Assembly (NCBI GenBank): GCA_958450365.1
Contig: CAUEEP010000244.1
Span: 1 to 64,000 of the forward strand
Length of the DNA stretch: 64,000 nucleotides
Source of the DNA: Mesorhabditis belari
Taxonomy: Eukaryota; Nematoda; Chromadorea; Rhabditida; Rhabditidae
Direction of reading: 5' to 3'
In this document: piece after piece, positions 36,324-46,408 of the stretch
How the letters are laid out: each line of letters begins with the position of its first letter
How positions within the stretch are numbered: the stretch's first letter is position 1
Program-made: the position numbers and the translations under genes
The notes under the pieces: generated by a model
Told to the model about the DNA's origin: nothing
Databases searched by the model: none
What the model saw: only the letters and a program-made list of their open reading frames with translations

Positions 36324-38063
36324 TCACTTGCACAACATTTTCCATAAAGTTTTCACGAGCTCTTTTCGATCATGGTTCGGTGTTTTTGGAAGTTCGATCT
36401 CTTTCATTTCTTGCCACATTCGATGTGTCGTACTCTAAAGATTTTGATTTTCAAATTAAAAGAATAGTATGCTTACCTTCGAAACCCTGAAATTGTAAGG
36501 GAGATAGTAATGCTGAAAAGTGAACAACTGGGTGTGGTTGAAGAAAGCAAACGGGGGATCGTCGTACCTGTTTTTGGGTAAACATTGGAATAAGTCAAAT
36601 CTTCTGTTCAGTCAAGTCAATAAAATCAAACGCAACCTATTATATATAAAACAGAAGGGAGGTCTGTCCGTCCATCTGTCTGTTGCGCAGTCATTGGCAA
36701 AAAAATAAACTAATACTTGGTTTTTTGCTGTAAAAATAAAAAAGTACCATTATAAGGTAAGTCGAGAATGAAAATGAAAGCATGCTCCGCTCAAACAATG
36801 CAGCTAACTATTTAAAGCTATAGTAATCTTGCCTCGTTACAATGGGTAACTTATGTACTTTGACATCGATATCACATCGAATGGGGTGCTTATCAAATTA
36901 ATCGATTCAACTGTCTGAACCAAATTCGGAAGCTGATCTTGACAAAAGTTTGGAGCCATTCCTTTGTAGGTGTCTTTGGAATAAACCATTCCTATACAAT
37001 TCTATTAATTTCAAAATTCTTCAACCTACCAGTCACCATGGCTTTCCAGTTTTCCAAAGAGTTTTATCACTGTATTAAACGGACGCATTGACAATCATCA
37101 TCGAAGTTGATAGATTTGCATAAAAGTTAGAGATTGTGTCAGAAATCTGGAACAATAAGGTTTGTGTTTTAAAACGTACTTGTTACCAAAATTTTTGAGT
37201 GAGAAAGTTGAGAGAAAGTGCCATCGATCATGAAGATGATATCGGCTTGAAAATTTTGAAAAGGCTCAGGCTTCGATTTTTTTGTGGTCGCACTTTTCCA
37301 AGATTTGGGTGAATTGTAGGAAGTGTCGTCGTACTTTCAATATTTCCAGTAGTTGTCGAAGGCCAAAGTCTGGTGGAGTTGTTGTAAATTCAATGGTTGT
37401 CGATTTAGTGCACTCAGATTCAGTTGAAGTTGTCAATGACTAGGTTTTTGTGAATAAAGGCTCTGTTCCGGTAGGCAATTCACTTCTACTTTCTATGGTA
37501 GTTGACACAGTTGTTGATTTCCTGGTTGTAATTGCTGCAGTGTCGGGTTTCGGTGTTTTTGTAATTTCTATACTAGTCAATTCCTCTGTTGATGATCTCG
37601 TGGTTGTTTCTGTAGTTGTCAATTCAGCTGTTGTTAGCTTTGTTTCTGTAGTAGTCGATTCAGCTGCTGTTAGCTTTGTTTCTGTAGCTTCTATCGTAGT
37701 TGACAATGTGGTTGTTTTCCAGGCTTCTGTTGTTAATCCAGTAGTTGTTGTTTCTGGTTCTGTTATTGATTCAGTTTCCGTTGTTGTTTTTAGAGTACTT
37801 TGTCTTGTTGTAATTTCAATTTCCTTTGTTTCAGTAAAGCTCTCTGTAGTGAATAGACTTGTCGTGATAACTGTCGATTTTTCAGTCATGCCTATTTTCT
37901 TTGCGCTTGACGCTAAAATTGCTGATGATGTAACGCCAACTTCCGTTCTTGGACTAGTTAAACTTTCTGAAGTTGAAACCGTCGGGCAAATGGTCGACAA
38001 TTTTACAGCAATTGGTTTGAGTTGACTTTTTTGGTAAGCAGAATACTCTAAACGGTACTTCAA
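36324..38063 (-). pseudogene. Broken Thr/Ser-rich (mucin-like) plus VWA-domain gene
   Basis: On the minus strand a 207-codon Thr/Ser/Glu-rich frame (38063-37440) ends at TAG. The same Thr-rich wording continues past the stop, then moves to a second frame. A third frame has a VWA-type metal site (DIIFMIDGTFSQ) near 37200-37260. A later block has an internal TAA before SDKTLWKTGKPW. Further blocks follow with sound splice sites: one near 36850-36990 (VYSKDTYKGM), then 36477-36567 (FAFFNHTQLFTF) and 36324-36434, ending in a stop. The order Thr-rich then VWA resembles secreted nematode proteins of the lectin/VWA type (family knowledge). At least two stops and two frame changes indicate a pseudogene, though the last two exons are intact. 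Confidence 0.6.
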
Positions 38064-38167
38064 AAATTCTTAAAAGCCATCGTAGAGATCTTGATTAGAG
38101 CTTTCAGAAAATATATTACACTTATGGTCTACCTAAAAAGATTGAGAAGTTACGGCGTCACAAAAAG

Positions 38168-38586
38168 GCTCCCCGGCCGATTTCTTCATTTTCTTCGAAT
38201 TCTTGTAATGCCATCGCTAAGGGCGACCGAAAGTCAAGACTTCGGATCCCACTTTTCACCTTTTCTTCACTTTGATCTTTTTGTGGGGAATTAGGCTCAA
38301 AAAATTCCCCTTATCTCCCAGCCTATCAACTTATCAAAAGAAAAGAAAGGAGAACAAAAGAAAATTCTTGGAAGAGCAATGTTTGTTGGTGCTTTAGAAA
38401 AGACTCTCTTCAAAGCTAAATCGCTGGATTTGCACAATGAAAGAGCTAGAGATCGAGTCTTATAAATTTCTTTATCGATCTAACCAAAAAATCGTCAAAA
38501 TTTTCCGCTTTTTTACGTCTACCTTTACGATTCAGATTTTTTTACAATTCAAGTCATTTTAGAAACTACATTTTGTGATGAATATT
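38168..38586 (-). repeat. Left arm of inverted duplication (kinase 5' flank)
   Basis: The reverse complement of this ~420-bp block is nearly identical to 39267-39694, with a few substitutions and one-base gaps. It carries the kinase gene's upstream region and its start codon (complement of 38212-38214). The copied coding part reads MALQEFEENEEIGRGAF, then a Leu and a stop within unrelated sequence. The copy breaks exactly inside the glycine loop, at GGAGC. Confidence 0.9.
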
Positions 38587-38953
38587 TTCTTTTATGAAAG
38601 AGTTTTTATTTTACGTTTTATTTCCGTTATTCAAAGGTTTGACGTTAGTGTGAACATGAGGTGAGGCTTGAAACATAATCCAATATGTTTTTAGGCATCA
38701 ATCCAAAACTTTCTACTTGAAATTGGATCCTTAAAATTATTGGCAGCTGGAATTTCAAATCCTAGTAGAAAGGCGTTTCTGATTAGGATTAATTGAATTG
38801 ATTCCGGCAATGCCTCTATGAATTGACCTGCCGAATGAGATAGAAAATGATTGAATAAAGGAAACTAAATTTATCTTTTAGAAGAAAAGAATCTATGGAG
38901 AGCTATCGTTTCTGTGCAAACGCTTCGACGCTATCCATTTCCAAAGGGCCTCA

Positions 38954-39226
38954 ATGTCCTTTCCGTTGACCACTGTTCCGGCAGAAATTCGAAGTTCCAT
39001 TCTTCAATCGATTCGTCCCAAGGAATTCCTGAAATTGATTCGGCCAATCGGCAGATTCGACATCATTCCCTATCAAATGGACCATTTCCGAAAAAGCTCA
39101 ACCTTAGCGAGGTTTCCGTCCAGAGCAGCACAGTCAAATGGTCAAATTGAACGGTTGAACGCTTCACCTATTTCTCATCGACTATTAATGATTCGCTGTC
39201 TCTTTACGAGACAAAAACATTTTTGA
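38954..39226 (+). CDS. Possible F-box-like fragment inside the inverted-repeat spacer
   Basis: An uninterrupted 90-codon frame. Its start (FPLTTVPAEIRSSILQSI then KEFLKLIRPI) has the Leu/Pro...Ile-Leu...Leu-Lys-Leu spacing of an F-box. The rest is not recognised and there is no second domain. It may be a degenerate fragment of a larger family member or a chance open frame. Nematodes carry very large F-box families, which makes a relic plausible. Confidence 0.3.
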   Translation: MSFPLTTVPAEIRSSILQSIRPKEFLKLIRPIGRFDIIPYQMDHFRKSSTLARFPSRAAQSNGQIERLNASPISHRLLMIRCLFTRQKHF

Positions 39227-39266
39227 GATCAACTGACTGGCCGTTGTTCCGACTTGTTCGCACCTG

Positions 39267-39694
39267 CAAAACATTCATCACAAAATGTAGCTTTCTAAAA
39301 TGACTTGAATTGTAAAAAAAGCTGAATCGTAAAGGTAGACGTAAAAAAGATAAAAGCGTAAAATTTTGACGATTTTTTGGTTAGATCGATAAAGAAATTT
39401 ATAAGACTCGATCTCTAGCTCTTTCATTGTGCAAATCCAGCGATTTAGCTTTGAAGAGTCTTTTCTAAAGCACCAACAAACATTGCTCTTCCAAGAATTT
39501 TCTTTTGTTCTCCTTTCTTTTCTTTTGATAAGTTGATAGGCTGGGAGATAAGGGGAATTTTTTGAGCCTAATTCCCCACAAAAAGGTCAAAGTGAAGAAA
39601 AGGTGAAAAGTGAGATCCGAAGTCTTGACTTTCAGTCGCCCATAGCGATGGCAATACAAGAATTCGAAGAAAATAAAGAAATCGGCCGGGGAGC
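39267..39694 (+). repeat. Right arm of inverted duplication (kinase promoter and start)
   Basis: Mate of 38168-38586. It includes ~380 bp upstream of the kinase ATG and the first 47 coding bases. The spacer between arms is about 680 bp. RNA spanning both arms would fold into a long hairpin. Confidence 0.9.
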
Positions 39695-42682
39695 ATTCGG
39701 CTTTGTTCAACTCATCGACAAACGACCGTGAGTTGAATTTCATAAATTTTTTGATGTTGTGACAACTATTTGGGCTTTGACTAGGGAAATTATTGCCATA
39801 AACTTAAAAGTCCTAGTCCAAAATGGATCTAAATATTTTGGTTTCTCTCTTTGACCATTGCCTAGATTAAATGGTGTGGCTGAGCTAAAATAGCCAGAAT
39901 AACACCCACAGGAATGGGACCTCTCGAAAGAACGATACGCACACAATTTCAGACCAATAGCAGCGAAATGGATTTTGAGGAGCACGGTTGAAGAGGACGA
40001 AATGGCATTCGAAAGGGAATGGAAGGCGCTCGAGAAACTCCACCACCCAAATATCGTCTACTTTTATGGATTGGGGAAGGGGGAAAAAAACGGGAAGTGG
40101 CATTACATCATCAAGATGGAATACTGCGAGAAGCTATCGCTAAGGAATGGTCTGGATTTTGAAAGAGTTTTGAGACTTTTGACGAAAAACGAAAAAGACG
40201 AAAGACTTTTGCGTTTTCCGATGAGACCTATGTGTTTCCGAAGAATCGGCTAAGGTTTTACGAGAAATTGGTTGCCAAATACTAGGATAAATGGGCAAAT
40301 ATCAATAAAGGGCTTTTTAATGGAGAATATGTTCCGAAAAACTAGCACCCTGATGACAATGATTTAGTCATCAAGGATCCGACGATTGTCTACAATCCAA
40401 AGATGGTTTATTGTTGGGCAAATCAATTGTGTGATGTGCTACACTATCTTGCGGAGGAAAAGATAATTCATCGTGACTTGAAACCCGAAAAGTGAGCTAT
40501 GCAAATTCACCCAAAAAAGATGATTCCAGTGTACTTGTCACAGACAAGTTTGTTCTAAAAGTGGCCGATTTTGGATTGGTTCGAAAATTGACTCGATCAA
40601 CAATCCCCACGGTTTGTGGTACAACGATCTACATGAGTCCAGAGCTGCTTCGTGGCGCTAACTACCACGTGAAACAGGAAGGCCCAATGCCAGAGGTATC
40701 AAAAAAATGAGAGCACAAATTTCTTGGATCCACAATATTGTTCAGATATCGCCAAAAAGTGATCTCTACGCTGTTGGATTGATTCTTTGGGAGATCGTGG
40801 AAAGAGAGTGAGTCCGTTATCTTGTTTCAATTTGAAAAAAATGTTGAATTAGTAGAATTTTTTCTTTTGCTAATTTTATAAGTTCGCAACATGTAAGTTA
40901 GAGTTAAACAAAACAACAAAATTCTTTATTTCAACCATTCTTTATTTTTTTAAAAATGAAAATTTTAAGACTTTAATGGAAACTTTTTTAGCTTTTTGAC
41001 TTTGGAACAAGATATTCTAAATTTTTAATTGAGAATAATTGAGAATATTGAATATTTTTTGTCAGATTCTACCTGGAGCCTCTTTTTCTTTCATCATAAA
41101 CAACTGAATTTATTCTATGTAAATCTATTAGGTTGATGCAAAAGTCTTTTCATTTTTTTCGTACTTCTGTTAAAAAGTAACAAATTCACCAATTAATCTA
41201 TAGTTTGCTCTATAAAAAAAGTGTTTTTTTGTTCAATTTCCATCTTTTTAAATCAATTTCGGTTCACTTTCAAGCAAATTCGAGAGTGAAAAACGCCTTT
41301 TTCGTAAAAATCTATAAAAAACTCTACGGAAAAATTGGCTGAATGAATTTCTCTGAAATTTTGGCGAAATATCAAACTTTTTTTTCTCTATCTTTTATCT
41401 ATTGACACGAAGATAGGTTTTCTTTAGCTAAGGTGTCTAAACCGCACATCGAGTTAGCCCTTTTTGACTACCCGACTTCATACTCTCAAGAAAATCCAGA
41501 CATAAAATATTTTTAAACCCGTTTTAATGTTATTTTGCAGAAAAATAATTGGTTTTTCTAATGAAATCAACCGTAGTTTAATTGGTGCATTTGTTGGCTT
41601 GAAACGGCAGACGAAAAAAAAAATGAAAAAGACTTTTGCATCAACCTAATATCATGCAAAGAAGCACTTTCAGAAAAGTATTCCGAGAGTATACAACCGA
41701 CTATGAATTTTTCATGGCAATGTATCTGGAAGTGGTAAAACTCGGGCTACCAAGCTGTGACGTGGAATTGCGGGATATTATTATGAGGTTTGTGCTGTGT
41801 TTTTTCAGTTGTGAATCCGAATGTGAACAGAAAAGGATTGAGTGATTCGCTAAACAAGAGTTTCCAGTTGCGCTGAGTTCGATGCACAGAAGCGACCGTC
41901 TATTCAGGATCTCTATTCAAGGGTTGTTCAGCTTAACGAGGTCGGTCATTTCAAATAAAAGTTTTGTTATTAAAATTCATTCTTAGAGGTATCACGGTGG
42001 TGACATTGATCCTGAAATCAGAAAAGACGAGACGAAGCTTTTGAGGCCGTTTGGGGGAAAAGGTGACTATCCACCTGACTCTAGAGAACCAAGAGATTCG
42101 GGCAATTCGACGGATTCGGAGAAAACTGTGACTCCTAACAAATTTCTAAAAATAACTCCATACAAACGAATCGATACACCGATTCCTGGGCGGGTGAATG
42201 TTGCCGGTCAACATCAAGTGCTCAAAATTGTGAAAGAGATCGAAAATAAGATACATAAGCCAGTTGTGGTCAATTCGGTGGTCACCTGGGACAAGTACAT
42301 CAATCATTTGACCAACTCGTGCAATTACATTCAACGAGCCGCTATTCTTGGTTACCCCTCTGGAGAAGTGTGGGCGCGAACTAGGGAAGAGAATCTCTTC
42401 AAGGCGACCAAGGCAGAATTGAAAGCATTGCTCTCGGGATTCAGCGATTCAGCCGAATTGACTACGCGCGGAGTTGATTTAGAGAAAGTTCACTACCTTG
42501 TAATCCGTGCCAACAATGAAATGATTTTCGGGAGAACTCGATTCAGCGGCTTCTTATTATTAAAGACACGGACGGTGGCGTTGGTGGCTGTCTACGAGGC
42601 AAGAGACTGGAGAGATACAGACATTTTGGTGTATGGCGTCCTCGAGCGGCTGACTCGCCACCTCGATACTGCTGGATATTGA
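39648..42682 (+). CDS. Protein kinase-profilin fusion protein
   Basis: Exons: 39648-39727, 39953-40166, 40346-40491, 40530-40695, 40746-40807, 41674-41787, 41868-41940 and 41987-42682; about 516 residues. Kinase features: glycine loop GRGAFGFV (13-20), Lys32 in PIAAKW, helix-C Glu in FEREWKALEKLHHPNIV, HRDLKPEN (140-147), DFG (160-162), SPE (183-185), SDLYAVGLILWE and the late QKRP Arg. The pattern, including MEYC at the hinge, recalls PEK/eIF2-alpha-type or NEK-like kinases. The last exon (residues 286-516) starts as kinase tail and Ser/Pro-rich linker, then a full profilin fold from Trp386 (TWDKYI, RAAILGYPSGEVWA, LLLKTRTVALVAVYEA, final LDTAGY). The profilin part has no in-frame Met near its start. 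Weak point: 40167-40345 must be removed as an intron, because it has two in-frame TAGs. AATAAA lies at 43000. Confidence 0.78.
41128..41649 (+). mobile_element. MITE family A, full copy in kinase intron 5
   Basis: 522 bp between TA duplications (41126-41127 and 41650-41651). Ends are TTAGGTTGATGCAAAAGTC and its complement GACTTTTGCATCAACCTAA. It is non-coding. It is the best preserved copy and sits about 24 bases before exon 6 of the kinase-profilin gene. Confidence 0.88.
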
Positions 42683-43518
42683 ATTGCTAATTTGAAAAGC
42701 TTTTCCACTTTATCACCGGCACTTGCACGATTTTCTTTGAATTGTTTTTTCACCCGAATGACAAGGATATGTCGAAGCTTGTAAAATTTTATGTAAAAGC
42801 AAGCACTCTCTGATGAAGGATTTCTTTTTCTTAGCTTTTGAAAATGGAAAAGAACTGATGTTCAATCAGAAAAAGTTAGTCCAAGTGACCCCCGTCCTAG
42901 TTTAATATCAAAAGTTAGTGTAAATCAGAAAACAAACTCCGATTTGCATTGACTTCTACCATTAATGTTTTTTAGCTTGTTTTCTCTTCTTATGGGACCA
43001 ATAAATTTTTGCGATTGATCATCAAAAAACAAGACAGAAGAGCTTTATTCATAAACAATAACTCAACCACGATTATGAGCGAGATCTAGGAACTGTAAAA
43101 ACTGTAAAAATCTGTAAAGTTTTCTTAAAGTTGCCACAATATATTATCTGAAAATTGGCAGGACGGCTGCTTTTTTTGTCTCGTTTGTTGCCAAGATTTG
43201 AATGTTGGTGAGGAAAATAGGCAATGCGACTATTTCTGTACAAAGCTTTATTTAGATAAAATTTAGACCCTTTTAGCTTCTATTTTCTATTTTCGGCATT
43301 ACTATTTTTGGGCTTTTCTTTTAGATGCAAAAACGCCTTGAAAATAACTGTACAATGGCCGACAAAAAAATTCAATAAGCTTTACCTCTATTATAGTATA
43401 TGCAAATTTTAAGGCTTATGCAAATTGGGTCGTAATAAAATGTTTATTGAAATTCATAGTGCAAAAGGTCGAATTTGCTCTTCAGAATCAATTACTCTTT
43501 CCCTATAGCTGCAATTGG
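42683..43518. other. 3' UTR of kinase-profilin gene and intergenic
   Basis: Contains AATAAA at 43000-43005. No further gene seen before the minus-strand small ORF. Confidence 0.5.
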
Positions 43519-43662
43519 TTAGCCGTAGCAGCCCAGAATTTGGTTGTTAGCACACGTGCATCTGTATCCATTGACATAGCACGGACTTGGGGCATACGCA
43601 ACGTTGACCCCGATCACGGAAGCTGCAACAGCTCCCTTCACCACGGCTGAAATCATTTCCAT
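43519..43662 (-). CDS. Small Cys-rich secreted peptide (47 aa)
   Basis: A minus-strand single-exon frame with a good start context (AATAAAATGG). A hydrophobic N-terminus resembling a signal peptide ends near VNVAYA, followed by a ~23-residue mature part with four Cys (CYVNGYRCTCANN...GCYG). No family recognised. An internal TTTCAG after codon 5 means it could instead be the terminal exon of a longer minus-strand gene whose other exons lie at 44.0-44.3 kb. Similar Cys-bearing C-termini are common among nematode secreted peptides. Confidence 0.45.
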   Translation of the reverse strand: MEMISAVVKGAVAASVIGVNVAYAPSPCYVNGYRCTCANNQILGCYG

Positions 43663-44019
43663 TTTATTTAAATAAAAAAGTCAAATTTTTTGATTAATTT
43701 TGACACCATTTGACACCTTAATTTCGTACCTTTCCCTAGTTAGGAAACTTAAGAGAAATGAAAACCTCTTGTACTTTTAGTTGAGAAACATAAGGTATTT
43801 TGTAGCTCCTTCCTTTCCTCACCTTCACATATCCAATCCCTTGCCAGTTGATCAACTTTTATCATTGGTAACTGATAACTAGTGACTAAAACCCCGAGAC
43901 CCATTTCGAAATCAAACCATTTTTCGGTATTTGGCGAAATCGAGGTCAAAAACCATTTAGTCTAAAAGAGCAATACGGCACAGTTTGTGTAAATCAGTAA
44001 AAATAAACCTGCTGAAGCT

Positions 44020-44420
44020 TCTCATCTTCCGTAATCGTTGGATCCGATGGCTGAGCCAAATCGACCATCATGATTACAGTTCTTTGATCTTTCACAAGTG
44101 AAACCCTTTACTGCCTTTGGGACAACAGCGGACTGAGCAAGCACCATTGAACAAGATTCTTTAATGTTATCAGAAAAACGGAAAGCTTATGAGAAAAGAG
44201 GTCACTCACGGAATAACTCTAACTCAAATCCAGCTTCGGTGAAAACTCGTTTCAAATGCGGCCGTTTCGGTTTTTCAGAGAAAAATAACAAACCATAACC
44301 AACCGTACTCGCTTCTATGGATCTAGAAATTTTTACATATTAAATAATCAGTTTTCTCTTACGATAAAAACAGTTGAATACTCGATCCCAAATAGATAAA
44401 CTCGTTTTCTAGATTTGATT
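44020..44420 (-). CDS. Unresolved minus-strand gene fragment
   Basis: Three exon-like blocks with consistent acceptors: about 44354-44414; 44217-44326 (GYGLLFFSEKPKRPHLKRVF, donor GTGAGT); and about 44024-44160, ending FTCERSKNCNHDG...NDYGR then stop. The last two join in phase across a ~50-base intron. The 5' part is ambiguous because two frames are possible for the first block. No domain recognised. It could be the 3' part of the neighbouring gene or a separate small gene. Confidence 0.35.
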
Positions 44421-44540
44421 CAAAAAGTTCGCCGATCTAATCACAAAAAACGTTTTGCTAAACTTTTACCGTACTTTATTCATCGTTTCATTCAAGATTT
44501 GCAGTGTTTCTTCGTTTTCCAGGTCTCTATACTGCTCTTT

Positions 44541-45158
44541 CTAAGAAATGTGCAAATTTGTTCGAAAATTAAAAATTGTTTCAATTGTGGGGGGTGCTGC
44601 ACATTCTTTGATCAAGGGGCAATCAGAAATTGGTTTCTCTGAAATTCCAAAATCATGGTACTGGAAAAACACAATTCTACTAAAAAAATTGTTGACAATA
44701 CCTAGATGACATCCTTTTGACGTAGCTAATCCAATCATGATCACACCCAAAACCATCGTGGCAAAACCGATCAAAAAGACAACCGCAGGAGTCTAAAACT
44801 GCAATATCTTTCACGTGCTAGAAACGCAAAAAGACCCTCATTGGAATTGATTCAAAGTATTCCAAGTTAAATTTTAAACAACTGATTGTTAACCTTCTTA
44901 ATTTGCCAAAAAGCAAAAAGCTTCGCGCAGGATGAGATTCGAACTCACGCTGGGAAACCCCATTTGATTAGCAGTCAAACGCCTGAACCACTCGGCCACC
45001 TGCTCACATTTTTAGGGACCTGAAACTCGGCTTATCCATCATGCCCCCAAAAAAATGAAAGTTGTATCGCTTACTCTTTTCGATTTCCAAATCCGATACC
45101 AAATCGTGTTCATTTTTCGTAGATTTTCCGGCGAATTGTGATATTCATTTCGAAGCAT
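44541..45158 (-). CDS. Small single-pass membrane protein (~90 aa)
   Basis: Minus-strand exons 45075-45158, 44702-44792 and 44541-44638 join in phase. A basic N-terminus (YRIWKSKR) precedes one strongly hydrophobic segment (VVFLIGFATMVLGVIMIGLA), then a Cys-containing tail (SDCPLIKECAAPP) and a stop. The start could lie upstream at 45242, which would add a hydrophobic leader. Intron 1 contains the tRNA-Ser gene at 44924. Small basic single-pass proteins like this are often mitochondrial or ER components, but nothing specific is recognised. Confidence 0.5.
44924..45005 (-). tRNA. tRNA-Ser(GCT), copy 1
   Basis: 82 nt on the minus strand. D-arm GCCGAGTGG, anticodon stem-loop TTTGA-CTGCTAA-TCAAA (anticodon GCT), a long variable arm (GGGGTTTCCC) typical of serine tRNAs, and T-arm GTTCGAAT. 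The acceptor stem pairs except for an A-G mismatch at its second pair, which copy 2 does not have, so this copy may be slightly impaired. It lies in an intron of a minus-strand gene, same orientation. Confidence 0.88.
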
Positions 45159-45242
45159 ATTTTGGCCAAAAAAGTTTACATCGAAACAAAAGACGAAATG
45201 TATAAAAATGAATTCCAATCTTAAAACGAGAACCAAAACCAA

Positions 45243-46408
45243 AGCTACTTTAGTTTTTTTTGCTCTTTTCAGTTTGATAAAAGGATTGCATGTTCATGTT
45301 TCAAATTTTTTCGTAAAAACCATGTGGTGGTGTTATTGGAAGAATCGGCTTATTCTTACAGCATAAACCACATAATCAGAAGATACATTCGAAAATTGGA
45401 CTCGATCAATTTGAGAAGTGACAAACAGTTGTTTTAAAATATAAATAATGGCAAAAGAAGGAGCTTTAGTATTTTATTGTACTTTTTTATAGAAAAAATG
45501 GTTAGAATTAGTATTTTATTGTACTTTTTCTGAGCAAAACCACAATTTCATAATTTTGACTTTTTATTCTGCGACTTGCGCCCTTTGCAAATCTTTGAAA
45601 GCAATCTTCCGACTTTCTGGTGTTTTTAAACCAGAACAAATTCTGCTTTTTCAAATCAATCCCACTTTTTCTGACATTTTTTCGAAAAAACTTTGCAATT
45701 GACCGGACCAATCGGCTAAACAAACAGCACTGGCCGTTTAAAAATTTTTACGCGAACTTTGATGAGGTTAGAATTAATTTTTGGACCCAGTCATAAAGTA
45801 ATTTTTGGTGTTGAAATAATTGATAGACAAAGAAAAATGAATCATTCATCAAGAATTTAGTTTTAAAATGAATCAGTAAACTAAATATGAATCACAGTAT
45901 TTCATAAAACCCAAGCTCAACATCGTTTTGTGTAAACTCTGCTGTAACTTGGCTTAAGGATATAGTAAAGTTAGCAATTCTTTGGAAAACACGATATTTT
46001 TTGACTAAGGTAGTGCATTTTAAAAAACACATTGCTTGAGATAAAAACATTCTAGTGGAAAATGAATTTGCGATTCTTCCAATAAAAAGCTTTCGCAATT
46101 CTCATTGCGTTGGCGTGAGCCAACAAATTATCATGCAAAAATCAAATTCAATGATATCATCTTTTAAATATTCATCTCGATTTTGAACCAACAGCGCATA
46201 AATAAGTGGGTAAGTAAACAAAAGTCAGTTTTTCAGACGATGATGGACCATTTTTTTCGTTGACCTTATGTGGGCGTCGTCTTTCTTTGCAAAACTTGTC
46301 CACAAAGTTTATTTAGCCGCTCATTTACATCCATTCAGCTCTTACATAAAACGAGATGGGAAACGGAATTGACATCAATTTTCGATTTCTTGACCACTTC
46401 ACACAATA
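45243..46408. other. Intergenic, nothing recognised
   Basis: AT-rich. A minus-strand frame at 45892-46098 and one at 45508-45723 have no supporting domain or splice structure. Confidence 0.45.

Noticed and set aside
37450..38025. 191-codon plus-strand frame rich in Val/Ser
   Set aside because: It is the antisense of the Thr/Ser-rich coding repeat; its composition follows from that.
39465..40103. Minus-strand frames across the kinase start
   Set aside because: Antisense of the kinase exons and of the duplicated flank; no independent support.
44030..44120. A second frame (TVIMMVDLAQPSDP...) resembling a retroelement tail
   Set aside because: It is preceded by a stop, and the competing frame joins the neighbouring exon in phase; the likeness is too short.
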